From the NCBI GenBank assembly GCA_963784415.1, contig CAWARK010000014.1, positions 992,001 to 1,056,000 of the forward strand: a stretch of 64,000 nucleotides of DNA. The letters run 5' to 3'. The position numbers and the translations under genes are program-made. A model generated the notes under the pieces. It made no database searches, was not told the DNA's origin, and saw nothing but the letters and a program-made list of their open reading frames with translations. This DNA comes from UBA7672 sp963784415 (lineage in GTDB: Bacteria; Pseudomonadota; Alphaproteobacteria; Caulobacterales; Hyphomonadaceae). Of this stretch, positions 44,188 to 53,500 are shown one piece after another (position 1 is the first letter of the stretch; each line of letters opens with the position of its first letter).

Positions 44188-45155
44188 CGCTCGCCTCCCT
44201 TGTTGTTCCTGGCGTTCCACACTTGCACGATTTCAGCGAGCGCTGAGACCGCAAGCGATCGCGGATCCTGCGACGCGAACAAACCGATCGGGCCTTTCAG
44301 TCGGGCAATATCGCCATCCCCAGCGCCGAGCTCGCGCAGCGCTTCGATACGGCGCTGATGCGTTTGCCGCGAACCGAGCGCACCGACATAGAAGGCAGGA
44401 CTACGCAGCGCCTCTAGCAACAGCGGCGCTTCCCACTCGTGTTCGTGAAAGAGACAGGCGACGGCTGTGTGGTCATCGAACGGAAGTTCGGGCGTGGCGG
44501 AAGGCGTCGTGAGACGGACGAGCTGGTTAGCGTATGGTTTGCAGAACTCCAGCGTCGCCGGTTCCTGGCTGGCGACGACAAGCTCGACATTCGCTGTCTG
44601 CGCCATCTGGCTCATCGCAACGATTTCCCAACCGCGGCCTGCAAGCAGGATGCGGAGCTGTGGCGAGTAGCGGCGAACGAATTCATCGGAGCGAGCCTCC
44701 GAGTTGTTTTCGATCAGGCGCAGGGTCGAACGTGGCGCGGCGACATTGAACCCCAGAGTGAATAGCTTGCGAGCCCGGCCAAGCGCGATGGCGTTCTGCA
44801 GCAGCTCGCGATCGGGCGATGCATCGACATGCAGGTCGATACCGCCGCCGCACGGCAAGCGCACATCGAGGTAAGGCGATCCACGGCCATAACGCAGCAC
44901 GCGGTTACGGCCTTCGCGCATCGCCGCCTGCGCTTCTTCTGTCAGCGCCTGCTCAAGGCAACCGCCCGAGATGCTGCCGGCGAAGCGCTTGTCGCCGGCG
45001 ACGGCAAGCTGCGCACCGAGCGGCCGCGAGAACGGTCCATCAAGGCCAACGATCGTAATCAGCGCCGCAGGACGGCCAGCCGCAAGTTCCGCCTCGGCAA
45101 ACGCCAGCACGTCGAGATCGCCAGCCAGACCGGGAGGCAGAATCGCGCTCGTCAT
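44184..45155 (-). CDS. XdhC-family molybdenum enzyme maturation factor
   Basis: A protein of about 323 residues from ATG 45155 that inserts the sulphurated molybdenum cofactor into xanthine-dehydrogenase-like enzymes. The motif GSISGGCLEQALTEEA with its cysteine is the XdhC N-terminal signature; the C-terminal Rossmann-like half includes ILLAGRGWEIVAMSQMA and YVGALGSRQTHQRRIEAL. The frame is open 47 codons further upstream but that segment has no family match. The 245 bases before the next gene hold no evident gene. Confidence 0.86.
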   Translation of the reverse strand: MTSAILPPGLAGDLDVLAFAEAELAAGRPAALITIVGLDGPFSRPLGAQLAVAGDKRFAGSISGGCLEQALTEEAQAAMREGRNRVLRYGRGSPYLDVRLPCGGGIDLHVDASPDRELLQNAIALGRARKLFTLGFNVAAPRSTLRLIENNSEARSDEFVRRYSPQLRILLAGRGWEIVAMSQMAQTANVELVVASQEPATLEFCKPYANQLVRLTTPSATPELPFDDHTAVACLFHEHEWEAPLLLEALRSPAFYVGALGSRQTHQRRIEALRELGAGDGDIARLKGPIGLFASQDPRSLAVSALAEIVQVWNARNNKGGER

Positions 45156-45400
45156 CGAGATGCGACGCGGAAATATGGCGGCAGTGTCTGCGGCATGATC
45201 GTCGTCAAAATCCTGTTTCCCCGGCAGCGCGCTTCCCAACGCGGCCCGGACATCTGGCAGGGTCGCGCATACGACGCATCCACCCGGCAAGTTCACGCCG
45301 GGCCCCTTGCCTATTCCATGGCTTCGGGCCTAGCGCTAATGCCCGGATTCGTAACGGTCCAGGCCCTGCCGGTCAACGCGCTGGCACCGTAAGGAGTGCT

Positions 45401-46198
45401 ATGCAGCGAGTTGGTGCGCAGTTTGCGGAAGGACGCATCCAGGCCGAGCGTGAAGGCCCGATCGGCTGGCTGACATTCAACCAGCCGGAGCGCCTGAACG
45501 CTGTGCGCCGGGACATGTGGGATGCCTTGCCCGCTGCAGTCGCCACGCTGCTCGCTTCGGGCGTGCGAGCCATCGTCGTGCGTGGCGCAGGTGACAAGGC
45601 CTTCATTTCGGGAGCCGACATCGCCGAGTTCGATGTTCAGCGGAACGATGCGGCGACGAACCGGTCTTTCACCGAAGCCGTGACGGCTGCGACCGCCTCG
45701 CTGCTGGCGGCGCCTGTACCGGTCATCGCGATGATCAAGGGGTACTGCATTGGTGGCGGGATGGTGATCGCGAGCGCCTGTGATATCCGCATTGCGGTCG
45801 AGGGCTCGCGATTTGGCGTGCCAGCCGGAAAGCTCGGCCTCGGCTATGAGGTGGACAATCTGGCGCGGCTTCAAGGCATCGTCGGATCCGCACTCGCTCT
45901 CGAGATGATCGCGACAGCGCGACAGTTCACGGCGGAAGAAGTGTTTCGCGCAGGCTTCCTGAACCGGGTCGTGGCACCCGATAGCCTAGAGCAATCCATA
46001 CGCGATCTGGTCACCGAGATCACAGCCACCGCGCCAATGACATATGCAGCTGCGAAGCTGGCCAGCCGGGCCGCGCGCGATCCTTCATTGAACCAGGCCG
46101 CGCAGGCGGCAATCGACGCATGCTTCGATAGCAGTGACTTCAAGGAGGGCCGCGCTGCTTTCCACGCACGCCGCGCGCCGTCGTTCTCGGGCAACTAG
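45401..46198 (+). CDS. Enoyl-CoA hydratase/isomerase family protein
   Basis: A 265-residue crotonase. The oxyanion-hole segments KAFISGADIAEF and YCIGGGMVIASACDIRIA are clear. The usual catalytic Glu pair is not obvious: FGVPAGKLGLGYEVDNL replaces the common PExxLG pattern, so another crotonase activity is possible. It heads a four-gene set with two acyl-CoA ligases and a flavin monooxygenase, suggesting a role in breaking down an acyl-CoA intermediate. Confidence 0.88.
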   Translation: MQRVGAQFAEGRIQAEREGPIGWLTFNQPERLNAVRRDMWDALPAAVATLLASGVRAIVVRGAGDKAFISGADIAEFDVQRNDAATNRSFTEAVTAATASLLAAPVPVIAMIKGYCIGGGMVIASACDIRIAVEGSRFGVPAGKLGLGYEVDNLARLQGIVGSALALEMIATARQFTAEEVFRAGFLNRVVAPDSLEQSIRDLVTEITATAPMTYAAAKLASRAARDPSLNQAAQAAIDACFDSSDFKEGRAAFHARRAPSFSGN

Positions 46199-46211
46199 CA
46201 GGACCTGTTTC

Positions 46212-47762
46212 ATGCGGACAGCCGACGACCTTCTCGCAAGCGACTTCGCTACCATGCCGGACCTGATCCGGTCGCACGCCGAGCATCGGCCTGACCATAT
46301 CGCGGTCATAGACGGCGACCGCTCGCTGACCTTCGCGCAGCTCGACGCACTGATCAATCGCGCAGCCGCCGCTATGCAACGCGACGGCGTGGAGCCGCGG
46401 GGCGCAATCGCCGTCTGCGGGCCATCCTCGATCGAATACGTAACCGCATTCATTGCGGCCCTTCGCGTGGGCGCAGCCGCCTGCCCGCTCGCGCCGTCAT
46501 CCACGCCGGAACAACTCGCAATGATGGTGCGCGACTGCGACGCAGCGCTCCTGTTCGTGGATGACAGCGCATCGCTGGCGCTGGACGGCATTACCGACCC
46601 GCTGACCGTCAAGCGCATCGCACTGGAAGGCGTGCGCAACGAAGCCTTCGCGGACTGGTTGGCGGGCTTCGGCGCCAAGCCCGACCCGGTGGCGATCGAT
46701 CCCGACCAGACATTCAACATCATCTACTCATCCGGCACCACAGGCGCGCCGAAGGGCATCGTCCAGCCGCACAAGATGCGCTGGGGCCATGTGCGCCGCG
46801 CCGAGGCGCTGGGTTATGGGCCCGATGCGGTGACGATCGTGTCTACGCCACTTTATTCCAATACCACTCTGGTGAGCCTGATCCCGGCCTTGATGCGCGG
46901 CGGCACGGTCGTGCTGATGCGGAAGTTCGATGCGCGTGGCTTCCTGGAGCTTTCGCAGAAGCATCATGCCACGCACGCGATGCTGGTGCCGGTGCAATAC
47001 CGGCGGCTGATGGATCTGCCTGACTTCGACAGCTTTGATCTGTCGAGCTATCGCATGAAGACCTGCACCAGTGCGCCGTTCGGGGCCGACCTGAAGGCAG
47101 ATGTTTTGACGCGCTGGCCCGGCGGGCTCGTCGAGATCTACGGCATGACCGAGGGTGGCGGATCGTGCCTGCTGCGCGCGCACGAATTTCCGCACAAGCT
47201 GCATACCGTCGGTCAGCCGGCGCCGGGACATGACATCCGCATCGTCGGCGAGGACGGCAAGGAAGTTCCACGCGGCGAGCTGGGCGAGATTGTCGGGCGC
47301 TCGATGTCGATCATGACGGGCTATCACAACCAACCGAAGAAGACGGCGGATGCCGAATGGTACAGCCCCGAAGGCGCGCGCTTCATCCGCACGGGCGATG
47401 TCGGCAGGTTCGACGAGGATGGCTTCGTTGTGCTGGGCGACCGGAAGAAGGACATGATCATCACCGGCGGCTTCAACGTCTATCCCAGCGATCTTGAGGC
47501 GGAGCTGGCGAAGCATCCGGCGGTGGCGGAATCGGCCGTCGTCGGCATCCCGTCGCGCGAATGGGGCGAGACGCCGGCCGGCTTCATTGTGCTGCGCGAG
47601 GGCCGGAGCGAGACAGCGGACGAGCTGAAGGCCTGGTTGAACGGCCGCGTGGGCAAGACCCAGCGCTTGTCGTTCGCGACCATCGTTGACCAGCTGCCGC
47701 GCTCATCGATCGGCAAGGTGCTAAAGCGCCAACTGCGGGATGAGTTCAAGGCGCCGGGCTGA
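46212..47762 (+). CDS. Class I adenylate-forming acyl-CoA ligase
   Basis: About 516 residues. The ATP-binding motif IIYSSGTTGAPKGIVQPH, YGMTEGGGSCLL, the TGDVGRFDEDGFVVLGDRKKDMI hinge and the C-terminal catalytic lysine in PRSSIGKVLKRQL are intact. ATG 46212 gives MRTADDLLASDFATMPDLI; the earlier frame is the tail of the hydratase region. It activates a carboxylic acid as its CoA thioester; an aromatic, cyclic or medium-chain substrate cannot be distinguished. Confidence 0.9.
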   Translation: MRTADDLLASDFATMPDLIRSHAEHRPDHIAVIDGDRSLTFAQLDALINRAAAAMQRDGVEPRGAIAVCGPSSIEYVTAFIAALRVGAAACPLAPSSTPEQLAMMVRDCDAALLFVDDSASLALDGITDPLTVKRIALEGVRNEAFADWLAGFGAKPDPVAIDPDQTFNIIYSSGTTGAPKGIVQPHKMRWGHVRRAEALGYGPDAVTIVSTPLYSNTTLVSLIPALMRGGTVVLMRKFDARGFLELSQKHHATHAMLVPVQYRRLMDLPDFDSFDLSSYRMKTCTSAPFGADLKADVLTRWPGGLVEIYGMTEGGGSCLLRAHEFPHKLHTVGQPAPGHDIRIVGEDGKEVPRGELGEIVGRSMSIMTGYHNQPKKTADAEWYSPEGARFIRTGDVGRFDEDGFVVLGDRKKDMIITGGFNVYPSDLEAELAKHPAVAESAVVGIPSREWGETPAGFIVLREGRSETADELKAWLNGRVGKTQRLSFATIVDQLPRSSIGKVLKRQLRDEFKAPG

Positions 47763-47821
47763 GCCGTTTGCATCTACGCCGGCAATCCCTAAGCTGACGT
47801 CCCAGCGGCGGAGGCGTCCCC

Positions 47822-49066
47822 ATGAAATTTGGAATCTTCTACGAGCACCAGTTGCCCAAACCCTGGAACGAGGGTGACGAAGCGCGGCTGTTCCACGAAG
47901 CGCTCGAACAGGTCGTGCTCGCCGACCGGCTTGGCTATGACTACGCTTGGGAAGTCGAGCATCACTTCCTTGAGGAATATTCGCACTCGTCCGCGCCTGA
48001 GGTTTTTCTGTCGGCGTGCGCCGCGCTGACCAAGCGCATTCGTGTCGGGCACGGCATTCGCCAGGTGATCCCGAACTACAACCATCCGGCGCGAACGGCC
48101 GAGGGGCTTGCAACGCTCGACATCATCTCGCGCGGACGTCTCGATTTCGGGATTGGCGAAGGCGCGACGCGGCTTGAGCTTGGCGGCTTCGGCATTCCGG
48201 CGAAGGAGAAGCGCGCGTTGGCGCTGGAGGCTGGCGAGCAGATCGCCAACATGATGGTGATGGACCCGTATCCGGGCTTCGAAGGAAAGGGATTTTCCTT
48301 CCCGTGCCGAAACGTGGTGCCCAAGCCGGTGCAGAAGCCACATCCGCCGATGTGGATGGCATGCACCAATCGTGACACGATCAAGGTTGCGGCGTCGCGC
48401 GGTCTTGGCGCCCTAGCCTTTTCTTTCGTCGATCCGGCGGAGGCGCACAACTGGGCCGAGATCTACTACGGGATCATCAAGTCCGAGGAATGCGTGCCGC
48501 TCGGGCACAGCGTGAACGCCAACATCGCGATGGTGTCGAACTTCTCGGTCCACCCCGATCGCGCCGAGGCGATCCGGCGTGGCCAGGAAGGCTTCGAGTT
48601 CTTCAGCTATGCCGTCAACGCGCTGGTGGCGCACGATGCCTTGCCGGGACGCTCGACGCTCTATGCTGACTTCCTCAAGTCACGCGCGGCGAGCGACGAG
48701 GAGATCATCTCAGCCCGGCAGCGCGCGGAGATCAGCGCCAATGGCATCGGTACGCCGGACGACATTCGCGCCCACATCCGCGCCTTCCAGGCGGCCGGTG
48801 TCGACCAGGTGATCTTCCTGCAGCAGGCGGGGCGCAACCAGCACAAGCATATCTGCGAGTCGCTCGAGCTGTTCGCCGCCGAGGTGATGCCGGAATTCCA
48901 GGCCGAGGCCGATGCGCGCGCAGCTCGGAAAGCAGCGGAGCTGGCGCCGTTTATCGCCGCCGCCATGGCGCGCAAGCCCATGATGAAAGCGTTGGCCGAT
49001 CACGAGATTCCGGTTGTGCCGGCGTCTGTGAAAAAGGCGCAGATCAACGAGACAAGCCGTTCGTAA
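47822..49066 (+). CDS. LLM-class flavin-dependent oxidoreductase (luciferase-like monooxygenase)
   Basis: A 414-residue TIM-barrel flavin enzyme. The N-terminal MKFGIFYEHQLPKPW, GYDYAWEVEHHFLEEYSHSSAP, RIRVGHGIRQVIPNYNHPARTAEGLATLDIISRGRLDFGIGEG (in consecutive blocks) and the late GTPDDIRAHIRAFQAAGVDQVIFLQQAG are typical of the bacterial luciferase family. It needs reduced flavin from a reductase not encoded here. Its place between two acyl-CoA ligases suggests oxygenation of a ring or ketone during catabolism. Confidence 0.9.
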   Translation: MKFGIFYEHQLPKPWNEGDEARLFHEALEQVVLADRLGYDYAWEVEHHFLEEYSHSSAPEVFLSACAALTKRIRVGHGIRQVIPNYNHPARTAEGLATLDIISRGRLDFGIGEGATRLELGGFGIPAKEKRALALEAGEQIANMMVMDPYPGFEGKGFSFPCRNVVPKPVQKPHPPMWMACTNRDTIKVAASRGLGALAFSFVDPAEAHNWAEIYYGIIKSEECVPLGHSVNANIAMVSNFSVHPDRAEAIRRGQEGFEFFSYAVNALVAHDALPGRSTLYADFLKSRAASDEEIISARQRAEISANGIGTPDDIRAHIRAFQAAGVDQVIFLQQAGRNQHKHICESLELFAAEVMPEFQAEADARAARKAAELAPFIAAAMARKPMMKALADHEIPVVPASVKKAQINETSRS

Positions 49067-49159
49067 GGCTCGCGTCCCGATTGCCCCGGCCCTGCCCGCC
49101 GCTCTATGGTCGGGTCGACGGCGGGAACAGCCGCACAGCGACCGGGAAACGCGCAAGCC

Positions 49160-50737
49160 ATGAGCCAGATCGACAGCCTTACCGACGAGCAGCTGGTCGC
49201 CCAGGGCATGGCTGTGGCGGTGCACGCACGACACAGGCCGGACAAGCTGGCCATCGTCTCGCCGAGCGGCAATCTTACCTGGACGGAGTTCAATGCGAAG
49301 GCCAACCAGCTGGTCCGCGCCTTGCGCAAGCGCGGGCTGAAGTCGGGCGATGGCGTGGCGCTGCTTGCCCATAACGGGCCGGAGTTCGCGATCGCGTGGG
49401 CCGCGACGCAGCGCTCTGGCCTACGCCTGACGGCGGTGAACTGGCATCAGGCGAATGACGTGATCGCGTATGTGGTCGACAATTGCGATGCGCGAGCGCT
49501 GATCGCCAGCGCGCGGTTCGCGGCTGGCGCCACCGAAGCGGCGAACAAGTCGGACAAGCTGATCGCCAAGCTGTCGTTCTCGGGCGGCATTGATGGCTTC
49601 GAGGACTTCGATGCGGCGATAGCGGCCGAAAACGATGCGAACATCGAAGATGCCGAGTACGGCTCCACCATGCTCTACACCTCGGGCACGACGGGGCGGC
49701 CGAAAGGCGTCTACCGTCGCACGCGGCCGGTGGTGTCGCAACTCACCAATGTCTGCAACGAGACGGCGCAATGGAATCCCGAGAGCGATCTCTCGCTGTT
49801 GACCGGACCGCTTTATCACGCGGCGCCGCTCGGCATCAATTTCGTGATCCCGATAAACGCCGGCGTCGGCGTGCTGCTGATGGACAAGTGGGATGCCGAG
49901 GAAACGCTGCGGCTGATCGAAAAGCACAAGGCGACGCACACGCATGTGGTGCCGACCATGATGCACCGCATGCTGCAGCTACCGGAGGAGACGCGGAAGA
50001 AATACGACCTTTCCTCCATGCGCTGGATGATCCACGGCGCGGCGCCCTGCCCTGCGCATGTGAAGCAGTCGATGATGGAATGGTTCGGGCCGGTTCTGTA
50101 CGAATACTACTCATCCACCGAAGGCGGCGGCGTGTTTGTCGGCCCGCACGAGTGGCTGAAGAAACCCGGCACCGTGGGCAAGCCGGTTGCAGGCGTCGAG
50201 ATCAGGCTGCTGGATCTTGATGGCAATCCCGTCTCGCAAGGTCAGGAAGGCCTGATCTATGTGAAGGCGCCGGCGACGGGGCGGTTCGAATACTACAAGG
50301 AACAGGGCAAGACCGATGCGAGCTATCGCGGCGACTGGTTCACGCTCGGCGACATGGGCAAGCAGGATGCGGATGGCGACCTGTTCCTCACGGGGCGCAC
50401 AGCCGAACTGATCATCTCGGGCGGCGTCAACATCTATCCGGTTGAGATCGACGAGGTGCTAATTCGGCACCCTCTGGTCGCGGATGCGGCGGTCGTCGGC
50501 GTGCCGAACGAGGATTGGGGTGAGGAGATCAAGGCGGTGGTCGAGGTCAAGGAAGGTGTCGAGCGCTCCGACGCCACGCGGCAATCGATCTTTGAATTCG
50601 CAAAGGAGCGCCTCCCCGGATTCCAGCGCCCGCGAACCATCGACTTCGTCGACACGCTGCCGCGTAACGCAGCCGGCAAGGTGCTGCGCGCGCAGGTGCG
50701 CGCGCCATACTGGGCCGGGCGGTCGAAGAGCATCTAG
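49160..50737 (+). CDS. Class I adenylate-forming acyl-CoA ligase (second)
   Basis: About 525 residues from ATG 49160 (MSQIDSLTDEQLVAQGMAVA). The motifs MLYTSGTTGRPKGVYRR, YEYYSSTEGGGVFVG, FTLGDMGKQDADGDLFLTGRTAELIISGG and PRNAAGKVLRAQV are intact. It resembles the group with EYYSSTEG that includes ligases for bulky acids such as steroid or terpenoid side chains (recollection, not tested). It is not a close duplicate of the first ligase. Confidence 0.9.
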   Translation: MSQIDSLTDEQLVAQGMAVAVHARHRPDKLAIVSPSGNLTWTEFNAKANQLVRALRKRGLKSGDGVALLAHNGPEFAIAWAATQRSGLRLTAVNWHQANDVIAYVVDNCDARALIASARFAAGATEAANKSDKLIAKLSFSGGIDGFEDFDAAIAAENDANIEDAEYGSTMLYTSGTTGRPKGVYRRTRPVVSQLTNVCNETAQWNPESDLSLLTGPLYHAAPLGINFVIPINAGVGVLLMDKWDAEETLRLIEKHKATHTHVVPTMMHRMLQLPEETRKKYDLSSMRWMIHGAAPCPAHVKQSMMEWFGPVLYEYYSSTEGGGVFVGPHEWLKKPGTVGKPVAGVEIRLLDLDGNPVSQGQEGLIYVKAPATGRFEYYKEQGKTDASYRGDWFTLGDMGKQDADGDLFLTGRTAELIISGGVNIYPVEIDEVLIRHPLVADAAVVGVPNEDWGEEIKAVVEVKEGVERSDATRQSIFEFAKERLPGFQRPRTIDFVDTLPRNAAGKVLRAQVRAPYWAGRSKSI

Positions 50738-50784
50738 GTTCCATTGCGCTGGGCCACAGCGCTCAAGCCCTGCGAAGGCCTCCC

Positions 50785-52194
50785 TCAATCAGGGTCTTGT
50801 TCAGTCGCCACCGCAGCCAGTGGGGCCGGATTGCCATTAAGAGCCGCCTTGAGCTTGTCGCGGTCCAGCGCGCCCTCCCACCGGCTGACAACCACGGTTG
50901 CGACCGCATTGCCGATGAAGTTGGTAAGCGCGCGGCACTCGGACAGGAAGCGGTCAACGCCCACGATGATCACCATGCCAGCCACCGGGATCATCGGGTT
51001 GCCATCCGGCCCGACGACAGACTCCAGCGTCGCGGCCAAGGCGATGAAGCCTGCGCCGGTCACACCCGCCGCGCCCTTCGAGCTAAGCATTGCAACCAGC
51101 AGCAGGCCAATCTGTTGTTCAAGCGGCAGATGAATATCCATGGCTTGGGCGATGAACAGCGCCGCCATGGTCATGTAGATGTTGGTCCCGTCGAGGTTGA
51201 ACGAGTAGCCGGTGGGTACGACGATGCCGACAACTGGCCGAGCGCACCCTGCTCGTTCCATTTTCTCCATTAGCGCTGGAAGCGCCGATTCCGAGGAGGA
51301 TGTGCCAAGCACCAGCAACAGTTCGTCCTTGAGATAGCGCAGTAGCTTGAAGATCGAGAAGCCTGTGAAGATGCCGACCGCGCCGAGCACAACGATGATG
51401 AAGATTGCCGACGTGGCGTAGACCGTGGCCACCAGCGCGAGGAGCTTGCCGATCGCTTCAAGACCGAGGTCGGCAATGATGAAAGCGAACGCGCCAAAAG
51501 CGCCGATCGGCGCCGCGCGCATCAGGACGGCGACGATCTTGAATACGATCTGCGAAGCGGAATTGAGGACGTCCAGCGCTTTCTGGCCACGGTCTCCTGC
51601 CATGGCGAGGCCAACACCGGCGAGAATGGCGACGAACAGAACCTGCAACGTCGACCCTTCAGTAAGGGCCGAGAGGAAAGTGCGCGGAATGATCGACATC
51701 AGGAAACCGATCACGGTCGAGTCATGCGCCTTTGCAGCGTAGTCCTGAACCGCGGCGATATCCTTCGCGCTATAGCTCTCGGGATTGGCGTGCATGCCCT
51801 CGCCAGGATGGACCAGGTTCGCGACGATGAGACCGATTATAAGCGCCAGCGTGGAGATCGCGAGAAAGTAGCTAAACGCCTTGAGCGCGACGCGACCCAG
51901 GCTGCCCATGTCGCGCATGCTGCCGATGCCGACGGCGATCGTCATGAAGATCACCATCGGGATGATCATCTTGACCAGATTGACGAAACCCAGACCCAGC
52001 GGCTGGAGATAGTCCTTGACCCACGGAATGGAATTATCCAGCCCGCCGAGCCCCAGCGTCGTCGAGAACCAGTTGATCTTGTAAAGCCAGCCGATCAGGC
52101 CGCCGAGAAAAATGGCGAACAACACCTGAAAGTAGAGCTGTGTGTAGAAAGGCCCCTTGCGGTGCGGCGGCGCCGCCGTGTCGAGCACCGCCAT
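50785..52194 (-). CDS. Dicarboxylate/amino acid:cation symporter (DctA/GltP family)
   Basis: About 469 residues with eight membrane helices and two re-entrant loops. LKMIIPMVIFMTIAVGIG (seen as VKMIIPMVIF), GTSSSESALPALMEKME (the serine-rich hairpin), VVPTGYSFNLDGTNIYMT and SSKGAAGVTGAGFIALA are the signature blocks. It takes up C4-dicarboxylates, glutamate or aspartate with H+ or Na+. The ATG at 52194 was chosen over an open frame 15 codons longer. It is convergent with the acyl-CoA cluster and unlinked to a dctBD pair here. Confidence 0.93.
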   Translation of the reverse strand: MAVLDTAAPPHRKGPFYTQLYFQVLFAIFLGGLIGWLYKINWFSTTLGLGGLDNSIPWVKDYLQPLGLGFVNLVKMIIPMVIFMTIAVGIGSMRDMGSLGRVALKAFSYFLAISTLALIIGLIVANLVHPGEGMHANPESYSAKDIAAVQDYAAKAHDSTVIGFLMSIIPRTFLSALTEGSTLQVLFVAILAGVGLAMAGDRGQKALDVLNSASQIVFKIVAVLMRAAPIGAFGAFAFIIADLGLEAIGKLLALVATVYATSAIFIIVVLGAVGIFTGFSIFKLLRYLKDELLLVLGTSSSESALPALMEKMERAGCARPVVGIVVPTGYSFNLDGTNIYMTMAALFIAQAMDIHLPLEQQIGLLLVAMLSSKGAAGVTGAGFIALAATLESVVGPDGNPMIPVAGMVIIVGVDRFLSECRALTNFIGNAVATVVVSRWEGALDRDKLKAALNGNPAPLAAVATEQDPD

Positions 52195-52300
52195 GGAAAT
52201 ACCTCCGCCCCGCGGCCTGCGCCGCCTGATCGGGCGCATCGTCCTGCAACCCCTACAGTAATAGGGCCGACGCGACGTGCGCCAGCCCCATTAGCGAGGA

Positions 52301-53251
52301 TCAGGCGCGCGCTTCGGCCGAATTACCATCGCCACGGTATTTCGCACCTGGAATGCGGCCCGGCAGGTGGATCAGCAGAGGCGCCGCTACGAAGATTGAC
52401 GAGTACGTGCCGATAATGACCCCGAACACGATCGCAATACCAAAGCCGGCCAGAACCGCGCCGCCCAGGAATATCATCGCCAGCGCCGACAGCATAACGG
52501 TCACCGACGTCATCAAGGTGCGCGACAGGGTGGCGGTGATCGAGATGTCGATGACCTGAGAAATCGTCAGCTTCTTGTACTTCTTCAGCATCTCCCGGAT
52601 GCGGTCATAGACCACGACCGTGTCGTTGATCGAATACCCCGCCACGGTCAGCACGCCGGCCACGATGGTGAGGTCGAACGTCATCTGCGTCACCGACCAC
52701 AACCCGATAACAGCATAAACGTCGTGGAAGGTCGTCAGGAACGCGCCGGTGCCGAACTTCACTTCGAAGCGGAACCAGACATAGGCGCCGATCCCGATCA
52801 CCGCGAGCAGGCACGCCAGCACGCCCTTGACCAGCAACTCGTCACTGACCTTGCCGCTGACATTGTCCGTCTTGAGCACCTTCGCGCCCGTGCCCAAGGC
52901 GGTCGTGAGCTTGCCGGCGATCTGTTCAACCGTGGCGCCTTTTTCCAGCGGCACGCGGATGATGACGGTCTTCCCGCCGTCGGAGGTGATGACCGTGCTT
53001 TCGTGGAAGCCCGCCTTGGTCACTTCGGCGCGGACAACGCCAGAATCAAACTGCGCGGTGCTGACGGCTTCGATCTGCACGCCGCCGGTGAAATCGAGGC
53101 CCATGTTAAGGCCCTGCGTCGCCAGCGAAAATGTCGTGATGGCGATCATGCCAAGCGTAACGACAAAGCCGATCCAGCGGATCTTCATGAAAGGAAACGG
53201 GTGAGGCTCCGCTGCGGGGGCCTTGTTGGCGTTGGGTTTATCCCACCACAT
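52301..53251 (-). CDS. secF: Protein translocase subunit SecF
   Basis: A 316-residue RND-like membrane protein of the Sec accessory complex that uses proton-motive force to help protein export. LNMGLDFTGGVQIE near residue 50, AGYSINDTVVVYDRIRE and TLSRTLMTSVTVMLSALAM define SecF. The ATG at 53251 follows GAGAAG; the reading frame extends further upstream only as the antisense of the EF-hand gene. SecD, which usually lies immediately upstream, is not here: the preceding 249 bases are non-coding. Confidence 0.95.
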   Translation of the reverse strand: MWWDKPNANKAPAAEPHPFPFMKIRWIGFVVTLGMIAITTFSLATQGLNMGLDFTGGVQIEAVSTAQFDSGVVRAEVTKAGFHESTVITSDGGKTVIIRVPLEKGATVEQIAGKLTTALGTGAKVLKTDNVSGKVSDELLVKGVLACLLAVIGIGAYVWFRFEVKFGTGAFLTTFHDVYAVIGLWSVTQMTFDLTIVAGVLTVAGYSINDTVVVYDRIREMLKKYKKLTISQVIDISITATLSRTLMTSVTVMLSALAMIFLGGAVLAGFGIAIVFGVIIGTYSSIFVAAPLLIHLPGRIPGAKYRGDGNSAEARA

Positions 53252-53500
53252 GCATCTTCTCGCCTGGATATGCCCGGCAGGTCTCTTTCCCGGCCCGGCC
53301 CTTCGATTGGGCAATCCGGCTACCAGCTGGAAGACCAAAACGCCATATGCCAACACCAGAGGAAAGCGGCGTAACCGCCTGTTGCGGATGACAGTTTGCG
53401 ACAAAAGCCCCGCAGCCGGGGGTAGTTGTGCGACATTCGGCCCCCAAAGTGGCTCCATCAGGCGACGAATTGATCGCCGATATACGGAGCGAACTCCCCC

